A stretch of DNA of 32,214 nucleotides from Acidobacteriota bacterium (GTDB lineage Bacteria; Acidobacteriota; Vicinamibacteria; Vicinamibacterales; CAVVIG01). The notes below the pieces were generated by a model. The model was not told where the DNA came from, did no database searches, and saw nothing but the letters and a program-made list of their open reading frames with translations. The DNA is taken from NCBI GenBank assembly GCA_016195295.1, contig JACPZV010000102.1, positions 1 through 32,214 on the forward strand. Direction: 5' to 3'. This document shows positions 10,331 to 18,613 of this stretch, one piece after another (positions within the stretch are counted from its first letter, which is position 1; the number at the start of each line of letters is the position of its first letter). A program made the position numbers and the translations under genes.

Positions 10331-10843
10331 ATGACCATCATCCTCGTCGCGCTAGCGCTGGCCGGCGTGGCCGCTTTCTTCGGACAGCAGATCGTCGCCG
10401 AGCTGCGCGCGGCGCGCGAGGACGCGTCGCACGGCCGGATGGTTGCACTGCTTCAGCTGTTCGCTCCCGCGCAGATCGCGGCGCACGCCGATCCGCGCGC
10501 GCTGCTGGTCTGGCAGCCGATCGCGATCGCGGCGCGCCGGCTGCTTCGCGCCGAGTTCGAGGCGATCGATCGCGCCGCGGGCGCGACGTTCCCGTTCTCC
10601 GCCGGACAGATCGAGGCGGCGCATGCGCAATGGACGGCGGACTGGCTCGCCTGGGAGCGCACGCACGACGCCGACTACAAACTGAAGGCCGCGCTGGCGG
10701 AGCAGGAGATCGCCGCGTCGGGCGGCACGGCGCTCAGCCGCAGCCGGCTGGAAGCCGTCGAGCGGGAGAAACTGGATCTGTATCAGCGGCGCTACCAGGA
10801 GTACGTGCGGATCGCGAAGGCACTTCAGGCGCTCCTTAGCTGA
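10331..10843 (+). CDS. Membrane-anchored hypothetical protein
   Basis: This 170-residue protein has one N-terminal membrane helix (about 2-20, IILVALALAGVAAFFGQQIV). The remainder is a soluble, mostly helical, charged domain. FAPAQIAAHADPRALLVWQPIAIAARRL is the only distinctive stretch, and the C-terminus (about 120-170, rich in Glu, Lys and Arg) may be a coiled coil. I recognise no family. It follows apt after a 30-nt gap occupied by a palindromic repeat and might be cotranscribed with it. The frame shows normal GC-rich third-position use along its length, which supports it being real. Confidence 0.7.
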   Translation: MTIILVALALAGVAAFFGQQIVAELRAAREDASHGRMVALLQLFAPAQIAAHADPRALLVWQPIAIAARRLLRAEFEAIDRAAGATFPFSAGQIEAAHAQWTADWLAWERTHDADYKLKAALAEQEIAASGGTALSRSRLEAVEREKLDLYQRRYQEYVRIAKALQALLS

Positions 10844-10950
10844 CGCGCGTCACGTACTTTAAGATTAGGGCAATTGGACCTTTCGCAAACCCACGGTTGT
10901 CGGTTTCTCCTTTGCCTTTGAAGGCTCGGCGTTAAAATCAGCGTCTATTC
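10844..10950 (+). promoter_or_regulatory. Intergenic region with putative promoter upstream of a kinase stub
   Basis: This AT-richer stretch contains TAAAAT (10933-10938), 12 nt before the ATG at 10951. A weak TTGCCT (10912-10917) precedes it at 15-nt spacing. It looks like a genuine promoter left in front of a truncated kinase gene. I see no gene in it. Confidence 0.4.
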
Positions 10951-11034
10951 ATGCCACTCTCGGCCGGCGCTCGGCTCGGCCCGTATGAAGTGGTATCGCT
11001 GCTCGGTAACGGCGGGATGGGGGAGGAAGGATAG
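10951..11034 (+). pseudogene. Truncated Ser/Thr protein kinase N-terminus (stub 1)
   Basis: The 27 codons read MPLSAGARLGPYEVVSLLGN then GGMGEEG and stop. This is the standard opening of Pkn-type Ser/Thr kinases (LGPYEv..LG.GGMGEVY), covering kinase subdomain I with the glycine-rich ATP loop. The homology ends exactly after GGMGE, and TAG follows two codons later. No Lys, HRD or DFG motif is found downstream in any frame, so only the 5' end remains. A promoter-like box and a start codon are retained. Confidence 0.65.
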
Positions 11035-11036
11035 CC

Positions 11037-11219
11037 ATGCTCCTGACTGCCCGCACGCCGCTCGGGGCGTACGAAATCATCAGCGCGATTGGCGCGGGCG
11101 GCATGGGCGGGCCGCGGCTAAAGCCGCGGAAGTTTGAAGTCAGAAGTCCGGGCGCCTTGGGTGTTCGGGAACGAGAACGCATGGCAGACGCGAATCACGA
11201 TGCCGCGAGCCGGATATAA
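11037..11219 (+). pseudogene. Truncated Ser/Thr protein kinase N-terminus (stub 2)
   Basis: This starts 2 nt after the stop of stub 1. It reads MLLTARTPLGAYEIISAIGA then GGMGG, again the kinase opening up to the glycine-rich loop, and then runs directly into a GC-rich palindrome (11113-11130) and unrelated sequence up to a stop at 11219. Kinase similarity stops after about residue 25 at the same point of the fold as stub 1. The remaining ~35 codons are not recognisable. It could be translated as a 60-residue peptide, but kinase function is impossible. Confidence 0.6.
11113..11130. repeat. Short perfect palindrome in kinase stub 2
   Basis: CCGCGGCT and AGCCGCGG enclose AA. It sits exactly where the kinase homology of stub 2 ends. 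It resembles the other palindromes here in having a GC-rich stem and a short A-rich loop, but it lacks CTAC. Confidence 0.55.
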
Positions 11220-11220
11220 T
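11215..11220 (+). promoter_or_regulatory. -10 box (TATAAT) of the toxin-antitoxin pair
   Basis: A perfect TATAAT lies 12 nt before the antitoxin ATG at 11233. The context CCGGATATAAT resembles that before acyP (GGCCGGATATAAT). No consensus -35 is visible. A very short leader is expected. Confidence 0.5.
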
Positions 11221-11232
11221 GAAGAAATAGCC

Positions 11233-11478
11233 ATGCCGGTGACGATTTCTGACGACGTGTTGGCTGCCGCTCACCTCAGCGAGGCGGAGCTGCGGCGAGA
11301 ACTCGCCGTGGCCCTCTTTCGCGAAGAGCGCTTGACGCTGGCCCAGGCGAGTCGTCTCGCAGCGATAGACCAGTTGGCGTTCCAAGCCGTTTTGGCCGAC
11401 CGCAAGATCCCGATTCACTACGGTATCGAGGAATTTGACGAGGACCTCCGGACGATTGATGCGCTCGAACGACGTTGA
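11233..11478 (+). CDS. UPF0175 family antitoxin
   Basis: This 81-residue protein is of the UPF0175 family, small helix-turn-helix proteins that act as antitoxins to PIN-like DUF3368 toxins. It shows the family pattern of an LSEAELRRELAVALFREERL helix (about 15-34), then TLAQASRLAAIDQLAFQAVL (35-54), then RKIPIHYGIEEFDEDLRTI. The start ATG 11233 is preceded by GAAGAAATAG and a TATAAT box. The last codons overlap the toxin start (TTGA at 11475-11478). It probably binds its own operator and represses the pair, as is common for this class; that is inferred from the family. Confidence 0.88.
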   Translation: MPVTISDDVLAAAHLSEAELRRELAVALFREERLTLAQASRLAAIDQLAFQAVLADRKIPIHYGIEEFDEDLRTIDALERR

Positions 11479-11963
11479 TCGTTGTCTCCGATACCTCCCC
11501 GGTTCTGAATCTTGAGAGGATCGGTCGGCTCGAACTCCTTCCGGCCCTGTATCGGCAGGTTTTGATTCCCACCGCGGTCTACGTTGAGCTCCGAGGGAGC
11601 CCGTCCGCGCCTGCCCGTCAAATCGACGTCGATGTGTTTCCGTGGTTGATCGTGGCGACCGCAACCGACCGGCAGTTGGTCGAAGATCTTCGCGCGAAGC
11701 TGGATGTCGGTGAGGCCGAAGCCATCGCGCTTGCTCTCGAACGGCGCGCCGATCTCCTGCTGGTCGATGAGAAGCGCGCTCGGCGCACGGCCACCGCCTC
11801 CGGTCTCAGTGTCACCGGACTGCTTGGGGTGATCGTGCAGGCGAAGCATGCTGGAGTGATCGACGCGGCCCGGCCGATTCTTGACGACCTGATTCGTACT
11901 GCGCGGTTTTGGATCGGTCCTTTGCTCTATGCCGAAGTGCTCGAGCGACTTGGTGAGGGCTGA
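11475..11963 (+). CDS. DUF3368 PIN-like toxin
   Basis: This 162-residue PIN-domain-like protein is the usual partner of UPF0175 antitoxins and is predicted to be a Mg-dependent ribonuclease. Acidic active-site positions are visible: Asp6 in VVSDTSPVLNL, Glu near 38 in VYVELRG, the DVGEAEAIALALE segment, and the LLLVDEKRARRTA segment. The start is TTG at 11475, overlapping the antitoxin stop by 4 nt, a typical coupled toxin-antitoxin arrangement. The pair lies directly after kinase remnants, consistent with a variable region that accepts insertions. Confidence 0.88.
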   Translation: MIVVSDTSPVLNLERIGRLELLPALYRQVLIPTAVYVELRGSPSAPARQIDVDVFPWLIVATATDRQLVEDLRAKLDVGEAEAIALALERRADLLLVDEKRARRTATASGLSVTGLLGVIVQAKHAGVIDAARPILDDLIRTARFWIGPLLYAEVLERLGEG

Positions 11964-12041
11964 GCGCGCGTCAGGATGCCGATTCAGGCAGCCGCAATGG
12001 AGATATCTGGATCGTCCAGGCCGCGGTACGGTGAAACACGC

Positions 12042-13981
12042 ATGACTCGTTCAACGTTCCTCGCGATGCTCGCGTGTGCGTTTGCGACAGCGTGCAGTTC
12101 GTCACCGACCACACCCTCCGCACCGCGGCCGTCGACGCCTCCTAGCGCAGGCGTGACCGCAATCGTGGTGTCTGCCGGCGGCCGCTTTCCCATCGTGGGG
12201 CGTTCGGTCGTCGAGCTCGCCAGTTGCCTGCAGGCCGTCGCGGATCCTCAGTGTTTCTCGGGTGCGCGCCCCGTCGTGCGGGGGGCGGTCGCGGGCGCGA
12301 CGGCGCCGGGCGTGCCGGTGAATCTCGTGGCGACGGCGAGCGGCAGTGCGGTGACGTTGACGTGGAGCGCGCCGACCTCCGGGGATCCGGTGGTCACCTA
12401 CATCCTGGAAGCCGGCTCGGCGTCGGGTCTCGCGAACCTGGCGAACATCACGACGAACAGCACGCTGACGACGTACTCGGCAAGCACGCGCCGAGCGGCC
12501 TGACGAGTACCGTGAGCGGCAGCGCGGTGACGCTGTCGTGGAATGCCCCGAGCGGCGGCTGCGCGGTGACGTCCTACATCTTGCAAGCCGGGAGCACGTC
12601 CGGCTTGAGTAATCTCGCGAACACGAACATCGGGACGGCGGCCACGAGCTACGTCGCGATCGGCGTGGGCAATGGCGTCTACTACGTGCGCGTGGTCGCT
12701 GCGAACGCGTTCGGCCAGAGCCCGGCATCCAATGAAGTCGTCACGACCGTCGGCCTGGCCAAGACTGTGAACTGCGGCGACGCGATCGTCGTCAGCACAA
12801 CGCTCCAAAGCGATCTGACCTGCGACCGCACCGGCCTCATCATCGGCGCGGACGGGATCACGCTCGACCTCAACGGCCACTCACTCACTGGTCCCGGCGG
12901 CGGTGGCGGCTATCCGGGCATCATCATCACCGGACATACCGGTGTTTCGATCGTGAATGGGATCGTCAATAACTTCGGCCATGGCGTGCTGCTTCTGAGT
13001 GGCGCCAACAGGAACATCATTCGGAACGTCACGACCAACAGCCAGTTCTTCAATGGAATTTCCGTATTCGGCTCGAGCGACAACGTCATCGAGAACTGCC
13101 ACGTGAATGGTTCCGGTTCGTTTGGGGTGGGCCTGAACGGGGCCTCGAACGGGAACGCGGTGCGGAATTGCACCGTCACCGGCAGCGGGAGCAGCGGGAT
13201 TTTCATCGGCGGTGGGGGTGGACAACCGCCATCCTTCAACAACGTGGTCACGGGCAACAGCGTGCACGACAACCCGACCACGGGCCCGGCCATCTCCATC
13301 TTCGGCAGCGCCAATAACACCGTCGACGGGAACGATGTTGTCCATAACGTGGTCGGGACGGGAGGCCATGGTATCGGCGTCAGCACCGGTTCCAACGACA
13401 ACACGGTCAGCAACAATCACGTTTCGAATAACTCTGCCCTTGGGATTTCGATCAACAACGCATCGTTGAACAACCGGGTGACCGCCAACACAGTCTCGGG
13501 CAACACGAGTAATGGTGTCGACCTGAATTCGTCGACTGGCAATTCGGTCGCGAACAATACGGTCACCGGAAACTCCAGCAACGGCATCGCGGTGACCGCG
13601 GCTTCAGGCAACTCAGTGACGGCGAACCAGGTCACGGGCAACGCCCTCAGCGGCCTCCTCATCGACTCCGGGTCGAACACCAACCAGATCTTCAACAACA
13701 CCGTGAACGGGAACAACACGACGACGGGCGCGAACAGCGCTGGGATCTTCCTGACCGCGACCACTCCAGCACCGCGCGACAACCAGATTCACGACAACAC
13801 CGCGGTGGGCAACACACGCTTGGATATCGAGGACCGCACCACTGGGCCAGGTACCGCCGGAACGCTGAATACCTATGCATCCAATAACTGCGTTCTTGGC
13901 AGGCCGGCGGCGCTCTGCGTGCCACCGGGCACAACGCCGCTGAACATCGCGCCACGCCAACTCATCCAGGGGACACCATGA
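12042..13981 (+). pseudogene. Lipoprotein with fibronectin-III repeats and parallel beta-helix (NosD-like), broken by an internal deletion
   Basis: The N-terminus MTRSTFLAMLACAFATACSS is a lipoprotein signal (Cys at 18). A Pro/Ser linker follows, then one FN3-type repeat (VPVNLVATASGSAVTLTWSAP ...). This repeat breaks off at TNSTLTTYSAS near 12485. The second repeat (APSGLTSTVSGSAVTLSWNAP) resumes in another frame and ends normally in YYVRVVAANAFGQSPASNEV. The tail of repeat 1, about 40 residues including its YYVRV segment, is missing. Downstream are a cysteine-bounded region and a long right-handed beta-helix of about 20-residue coils with N-x-V/I-x-x-N patterns (about 12840-13800), as in carbohydrate-binding or pectate-lyase-like exported proteins. 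The start at 12042 is preferred over 11976 because it begins the signal peptide. The stop overlaps the esterase start (ATGA). Confidence 0.8.
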
Positions 13982-14919
13982 ACAAAATGACGAGACGCGG
14001 TTTCCTCGGAGCGACGCTCGCGGGCGCCGCAATCCCGGCGCTCGGTGGTATCGCGGCTGGGCAGAATGTCCCGCCGTTGGCCGACGGTCTTACCGTCGAA
14101 AAGGACGTTGTGTTCGGGAAGGGCGGCAATCTCGATCTGAAGCTGGATATCTACCGTCAGCGGAAGGGGAAGGGAAAACGGATGGCCACGATTCACTTCC
14201 ATGGCGGTGCATTCTCGGCAGGCAGCAAGGACATGCTCTGGAGGACGATCCAACCGTACGCGTTGCTCGGATACGTCGCCATCGCCCCGCAGTACCGCCT
14301 CAGCGGCCAGGCGGCGTTTCCCGCATTGATTCATGACACGAAGGCGGCGATCCGGTGGGTGCGCGCCAACGCGAAGAAGCTCGGCATCGAGCCGGACCGC
14401 ATCGCCGTCGTCGGCTACTCCGCCGGCGGATACCACGCCCTCTTCACCGCGGGGACCGGGGACCGACCCGAATGGGAAGGCACCGGGGGAAACCCGGGCG
14501 TCAGCACGAAGGTCGCGGCGTGTCTGGCCTATTACCCCGCGACGATTGTTTCCCGCGACATGATGTCTGCCGTCAGCCCCGAGGATCGAAGCGCCGCCTG
14601 GGCCACCGCGCACATCGCCGCGGGGTTTCCTCCGACGGCGATCTTCCACGGCTTCCTGGACACCACCATCCCGATCGACAGCAGCCTGCGCCTGGTCCAG
14701 CAACTCCGCGACCAGCAACTCCGCGACGCCAATGTGCCGGTGGAATTCCACGGATTCGAAGGCGTTCCCCACGCCTTCGACACCAACATGGAATTCGCGG
14801 TTGTCGCCGCGCAGCTGGCCGACCTCTTCCTGGACCGGCACGTGGTCAGCCCGCGCACCTATCCACCGTTCAGTGGCGGACGCGGCGGCGGGAGGCGTGG
14901 AGGCAGGGCAAGCCCCTGA
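13978..14919 (+). CDS. Tat-exported alpha/beta-hydrolase (esterase, BD-FAE-like)
   Basis: This 313-residue hydrolase has a twin-arginine signal (TRRGFLGATLAGAAIPAL, 5-22). It shows the oxyanion motif HFHGGAFSAGS (73-83), the nucleophile elbow GYSAGG (146-151, Ser148), a likely catalytic Asp at 228 (GFLDTTIP) and His265 (GVPHAFD). These fit the carboxylesterase / BD-FAE group that cleaves acyl or feruloyl esters of polysaccharides. A small tandem duplication QLRDQQLRD (242-250) and a Gly/Arg-rich C-terminal tail are noted. It overlaps the beta-helix lipoprotein stop by ATGA. Paired with a beta-helix protein it may remove ester groups from a polysaccharide outside the inner membrane; that partnership is inference. 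Confidence 0.88.
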   Translation: MNKMTRRGFLGATLAGAAIPALGGIAAGQNVPPLADGLTVEKDVVFGKGGNLDLKLDIYRQRKGKGKRMATIHFHGGAFSAGSKDMLWRTIQPYALLGYVAIAPQYRLSGQAAFPALIHDTKAAIRWVRANAKKLGIEPDRIAVVGYSAGGYHALFTAGTGDRPEWEGTGGNPGVSTKVAACLAYYPATIVSRDMMSAVSPEDRSAAWATAHIAAGFPPTAIFHGFLDTTIPIDSSLRLVQQLRDQQLRDANVPVEFHGFEGVPHAFDTNMEFAVVAAQLADLFLDRHVVSPRTYPPFSGGRGGGRRGGRASP

Positions 14920-14940
14920 GGAGCCGAAGAGGGCTCAGGC
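14914..14940. terminator. Possible bidirectional hairpin between convergent genes
   Basis: CCTGAG (14915-14920) and CTCAGG (14934-14939) can pair, with an inner GCC/GGC and a small bulge. It starts inside the esterase C-terminal codons and lies before the minus-strand operon end at 14998. It has no T-tract, so it is only a weak terminator candidate. The rest of 14940-14997 holds nothing recognisable. Confidence 0.3.
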
Positions 14941-14997
14941 GCCGTCGCGCACCACACGGCACTTGGTAAGTTACGCTCGCACGTCGACTCGCTCTCA

Positions 14998-15546
14998 CTA
15001 GGAATTCATCTGGCCGAGTGATCTGAACGGCGTCGTCGCACGATCGAGCATGGACATCACGGTCGACGCCACGAGCAGGTACGCGAGCGCACCGGTCGCC
15101 AGCCGCAGGAGCGACGTGAAGCCGGCCGGGAACGGCAATCGCGACGCGGCGACGAGCACGATCGGCACGAAGTAGAGGATGCCGTTCCACCGCCCGAGAA
15201 AGCTGGCGCGCAGCTGCCGCTGGCGATGCCACACGTAGGAATCGAGGACGTACTGACCAAAGGCGAACGGTATCAGCGCCGGCAGGAGCGGCGTGATCGA
15301 TCCGGCGATGGCGACGCCCGTCAAGCCGCTGGTGACGAAGAGGCAGTCCGTGCTGTGGTCGAACAACATCCCGAAGGCCGACGCCGTCCCCTGCCTCCGC
15401 GCGACGGGGCCGTCGAGAAAATCGGTCACGATCGCGAGACCGACGAAGAGCGCCACGACGCCAGGCGCGAGCCGTTCGGGACGGGCCAAGGCGACCGCCA
15501 CGGGAAGCGCCAGTGCCAGCCGGACGGCGGTCAGCGCGTTCGCCAT
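14998..15546 (-). CDS. CDP-alcohol phosphatidyltransferase family membrane enzyme
   Basis: The 182-residue inner-membrane protein has about 5-6 hydrophobic segments. The signature D-G-x2-A-R-x8-G-x3-D-x3-D is complete in DGPVARRQGTASAFGMLFDH followed by STD. These residues bind Mg and the CDP-linked donor. The family transfers a phosphatidyl or related group onto an alcohol such as glycerol phosphate, inositol phosphate or serine; the acceptor here is unknown. The start ATG at 15546 overlaps the upstream stop by 1 nt (TGATG), so it is translated with the membrane protein before it. It is the last gene of the four-gene minus-strand operon. Confidence 0.85.
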   Translation of the reverse strand: MANALTAVRLALALPVAVALARPERLAPGVVALFVGLAIVTDFLDGPVARRQGTASAFGMLFDHSTDCLFVTSGLTGVAIAGSITPLLPALIPFAFGQYVLDSYVWHRQRQLRASFLGRWNGILYFVPIVLVAASRLPFPAGFTSLLRLATGALAYLLVASTVMSMLDRATTPFRSLGQMNS

Positions 15547-16520
15547 CACCGATCGAACAACTCTCGTTGGGCGCGGCGCAGGAACACGACGCCGATCAGC
15601 GCATTGAACAGGATGAAGAAGTTGTGCTGCACGAATCCGAAGGCGGCCATCTGGCCCTCGTTCTGGGGGAACAGGACGACCCAGAGCGTGATGGCGGCCG
15701 CGCGCATCGGCGTGGGCACCGTCGCGGCAAAGAAGATGATCGGCAGATACCCGAGCAGGGGCCGCAGCGAAGCCGGGACCCCGAACAGATTCAACGCGAT
15801 GGTGTACACCAGCACGGCCGCGAGCAGAGCGGGGGAGCGGAGCAGGAAGAACAGGACGTAGTGCTTCAGGGTCGCCATCCTGAACGCGTGGAAGATCTTC
15901 TTGTCGCGAAGCTGGTTGCCGGGAAGGATCGCCCCGCGGAAGTAGAGGACCCACAGGGTGAACACCACCGCGGCGCCCAGCGTGATGACGGGCATCCATC
16001 CGAAGATCGCGGGCAGCGAGCTCCGGTTGACGATGTACCCCACGCTGGCCCATACCAGGAGATAGAAGATCTCGCCGAACATGATGAACAGCATCACGGA
16101 CGCCACTTCCCAGCCGGGCACGTCGTACCGCCGATTGAGGTAGTACGCCATCACGCCCTTGCCAACCTGCTCGCTGAAGAGAGAGATGATGTAGGCGCTG
16201 GCCCGGATCGGCAGGATGTCCCGGTATCGGATTGGCTTGATGAACCAGCTCAACGCCCGCATGAGGACGAGCGCGTCGATTATCAAGTAGAAGCACGAGT
16301 ACACCACCATCAGTAGCAGCCACGGCAGCCATCGAACGTTCGTGAACACCCGTGTCATGTAGTCGACGAGAGGAAGCCCCTCACGGGCGGCGGCGGCGTT
16401 CAGGCGGTAGTACAGGAAGACGAAACACGCGGCCGCGATCGCGAGAAAGACCATTCGGCCCAGTGCCTTCGAGGCACCGTTGGCCGGCGTCGTGGTCGGG
16501 GGCGCGGCGGATTCAGTCAC
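15546..16520 (-). CDS. Polytopic membrane protein of unknown function
   Basis: The 324-residue protein has about eight hydrophobic helices: MVFLAIAAACFVFLYYRL, WLLLMVVYSCFYLIIDALVL, SVMLFIMFGEIFYLLVWASV, VITLGAAVVFTLWVLYF and others. The length and the F-x-E-Q-V-G-K-G pattern (LFSEQVGKGVMAYYLNRRY) recall the lysylphosphatidylglycerol-synthase/AglD-type membrane domain, seen in flippases and lipid-modifying enzymes, but I am not certain. The start chosen is GTG at 16520, forming GTGA with the upstream stop. The longer reading to 16712 is low-complexity sequence inside the upstream gene. Its position before a CDP-alcohol phosphatidyltransferase suggests a role in membrane-lipid synthesis or transport. 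Confidence 0.72.
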   Translation of the reverse strand: MTESAAPPTTTPANGASKALGRMVFLAIAAACFVFLYYRLNAAAAREGLPLVDYMTRVFTNVRWLPWLLLMVVYSCFYLIIDALVLMRALSWFIKPIRYRDILPIRASAYIISLFSEQVGKGVMAYYLNRRYDVPGWEVASVMLFIMFGEIFYLLVWASVGYIVNRSSLPAIFGWMPVITLGAAVVFTLWVLYFRGAILPGNQLRDKKIFHAFRMATLKHYVLFFLLRSPALLAAVLVYTIALNLFGVPASLRPLLGYLPIIFFAATVPTPMRAAAITLWVVLFPQNEGQMAAFGFVQHNFFILFNALIGVVFLRRAQRELFDR

Positions 16521-17425
16521 GGGTGGGCCACCTTGACCTGCGAGGGCAGGAGCTTCTCGAGTGTCGCCGACAACGGCGTGAGGAGCACGCCGAGCTCGGC
16601 ATCCGCGTTCTCGTGCACGACTTCGCTCGACGTGATCACGTCGATCACGGTGGGGGTCATTCCGCCCTGCCGACGCCATCCGCTGAGAGCGGCTCCCAAT
16701 CTGGCCAGCCATACCGGCAGGGACCGAATCGACACGTGACGGTCCATCAGCGCCGCCGTCCTGGCCACCACGTCTCGATAGGCCGCTGGTTCCGGTCCCA
16801 CCAGTTCGTACACGGCCACTCCCGGTGCGGAGCCTTCACAGCAGCGCAGGATGGCACGGCTCAGATCGTCCACGTCCAGCGGACGGATCGAATGGCGTCC
16901 GCCGCCGAGCAGCGTGACGGCCGGCTGCGAAGCCGCGTGGACGACGGCGCGGGCGCCTGCCATGCCGGGCCCCAACAGGATCCCCGTGCGGATGATGGCG
17001 CCCGAGAGACCCGATTCGGAGACGATGCGCTCCGCGCGGCCTTTCGAGCGCCAATACCGATTGGGCGACGTCGGGTCCGCGCCGAGCACGCTCACCAGCA
17101 CGATGCGACGGACTCCGGCCTTCCTGCACGCATCCACGACGGCCTGAGTCGCGTCGACGTTGGCCGTCTGATAGCTGGACGCAGGACTCTCGACGAGGAT
17201 CCCGGCGAGATGCACCACGCAACCGGCTCCGCCCAACGTGGCAGCCAGTCCGTCGCGATCGGCGTAGTCGATCGCGCGCGCTGAAATCGACGGCGAGGCT
17301 GGCAGGTTGGCCATGGCGCGCGCCGACCGCACGCAGGCGACCACCTGGATATCGCCGCGCTCGGCCAGGTGCCGCAGCAGGATGTTGCCGGCACTGCTGT
17401 TGGCTCCCGTGATCGCAATGTTCAC
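16517..17425 (-). CDS. NAD(P)-binding epimerase/reductase-like protein
   Basis: The 302-residue Rossmann-fold protein resembles NAD(P)H-binding or NmrA/epimerase-type oxidoreductases. The N-terminus MNIAITGANSSAGNILLRHL has a dinucleotide loop TGANSSAG (6-13) with Ser where the canonical middle Gly sits. VVHLAGI (70-76), IVLVSVLGAD (109-118) and YWRSKGRAER (about 123-132, a YxxxK-like site) follow, then GAIIRTGILLGPG. Acting on a small molecule or lipid-linked substrate is likely; the substrate is unknown. It overlaps the downstream membrane protein gene by GTGA and follows the Cys-rich protein after 36 nt. Confidence 0.8.
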   Translation of the reverse strand: MNIAITGANSSAGNILLRHLAERGDIQVVACVRSARAMANLPASPSISARAIDYADRDGLAATLGGAGCVVHLAGILVESPASSYQTANVDATQAVVDACRKAGVRRIVLVSVLGADPTSPNRYWRSKGRAERIVSESGLSGAIIRTGILLGPGMAGARAVVHAASQPAVTLLGGGRHSIRPLDVDDLSRAILRCCEGSAPGVAVYELVGPEPAAYRDVVARTAALMDRHVSIRSLPVWLARLGAALSGWRRQGGMTPTVIDVITSSEVVHENADAELGVLLTPLSATLEKLLPSQVKVAHP

Positions 17426-17461
17426 GCGCCCACGCCTGGACTCGAAGCAGTAAGGCGAGCG

Positions 17462-18010
17462 CTAGTCAACGGCCGAGCGCAGCTGAAACGTGCCCCATTC
17501 CTTGGGCCGTTTCGCGTCGGGCGGAGGGGTGGGGTTGTAGCGAGCTTCGCCGTACACCTGCAGCTTCTTGACCCTCGCCGCCCAGGCCCGGTCCAGCACC
17601 GCCTCGTCCTTCACCCTGGTGAAGACGACCGGGTACACCTTTCCGTTGAGGCGCAGGCGTCCGTGTGCGCCGTCTTGAACGTGCCGGCCCCAGAACTTGT
17701 GCTCGCAGTTGCCGCAACTGAGGAAAAGCCCGCCTTCCGGGGTTGCCATGCAGTTGAGATTCACGGCGTGGGGCATGGGGCCGGCGTAGATCTGAATCTG
17801 GCAGAGCGGAATGTCGTTGACCAAGCTCCAGTCGGTCACGGGCGCTTTCTGCACGTCGCCCAACAGCATGAATCCGGGCATCTGATTGCAGGGACAGGTC
17901 GTGGTCCAGACCGCGATGCCTCCCAGCACCACGATGAAGAGAGCGGTCAGACCAAGAAGGACCTTTCTGGCGAGAGGGGCTTTTCGAGTTGTCGCCAATC
18001 TCTCAGCCAT
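17462..18010 (-). CDS. Membrane-anchored cysteine-rich protein, possible split-barrel domain
   Basis: This 182-residue protein has an uncleaved N-terminal membrane helix (about 16-36), then CPCN (39-42) and further cysteines at 70, 87, 99 and 102 (SCGNCEHKFWG). The segment GGLFLSCGNCEHKFWGRHVQ, followed by GAHGRLRLNGKVYPVVFTRV and DEAVLDRAW, resembles the corresponding part of the protein encoded at 18614-19201 (DKLYVQGSERDFRL, VRMKIGGKIYEM, DRAEV). The two are probably distant homologues of a beta-barrel fold like that of deazaflavin/PNPOx-type proteins. Redox or metal binding by the cysteines is possible but unproven. It is the first gene of the minus-strand operon; its promoter must lie in 18011-18100. 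Confidence 0.7.
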   Translation of the reverse strand: MAERLATTRKAPLARKVLLGLTALFIVVLGGIAVWTTTCPCNQMPGFMLLGDVQKAPVTDWSLVNDIPLCQIQIYAGPMPHAVNLNCMATPEGGLFLSCGNCEHKFWGRHVQDGAHGRLRLNGKVYPVVFTRVKDEAVLDRAWAARVKKLQVYGEARYNPTPPPDAKRPKEWGTFQLRSAVD

Positions 18011-18613
18011 GTCGAACGTTCCTTTGAGTGTGTGCCTGAACAGGATCCGTTCTTCGCAGGCCCTTCAGGCCCGAGGACAACCGAGCCCGAATTCTACGCC
18101 ACGCCGAGCAATAAAGTTGCAAAACTGCCGAAGGCCGTCACGCCGCAGTGCCGCGGGGACGGGGTAAAGGCGCAAGGGGCAACAGGTGTTTTCGGAGAAC
18201 TGCTGGCGGCGTGTCTCGTCGGGTAAGGCATCACCCAGCGTTGGCGACGCCGCCTGGGCGATGCGCGGCGCAGGCCGGCTCGGATGGATCTGCCCTTCGC
18301 GACATACCGTTATCCAGCCAACGACCTGCGACCTCTTCTCAGAAACCAGCCCGCGCGCGACGTTGAGGAAGTGGTATGGTGGGCGTCATGATCCACCAAA
18401 TCGCACCGCAGTTCGTCTCGACGGGGATGAATGCGACGCTCGCGTGATTACGGGGCCAAACTTCGGCTTCCACCGCTCGCGGGCTGGGGCGGCGCGGCCG
18501 GATCAATTTACCTGCATTCGGTGTGGGGCTCGCTCTGATGGAGGATCCTACAGCTGGGAGCTCCGTCTCTAGCGGAATCTGCTGCAGGTCACACAAACGT
18601 ACGGAGAACGAAG
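18011..18613. other. Gene-poor region with a probable glyoxalase-family fragment
   Basis: About 600 nt lack a convincing full gene, and the open frames show composition unlike neighbouring genes. At 18388-18446 the + strand reads MIHQIAPQFVSTGMNATLA then TGA. Right after it, in the next frame, comes DYGAKLRLPPLAGWGGA. This looks like the start of a glyoxalase/bleomycin-resistance protein (MIHQIAPQF....ATLAYY..KLGF) broken by a frameshift and quickly losing similarity. The start regions of the two flanking membrane-anchored genes also fall here. The fragment call is tentative. Confidence 0.4.

Noticed and set aside
16521..16712. Longer start of the polytopic membrane protein
   Set aside because: The extra 64 residues lie inside the upstream gene and are Arg-rich; GTG 16520 forms a GTGA overlap.
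18444..18446. TGA as selenocysteine in the glyoxalase-like start
   Set aside because: Similarity continues in the next frame, not in frame with TGA, and no SECIS-like hairpin follows it.
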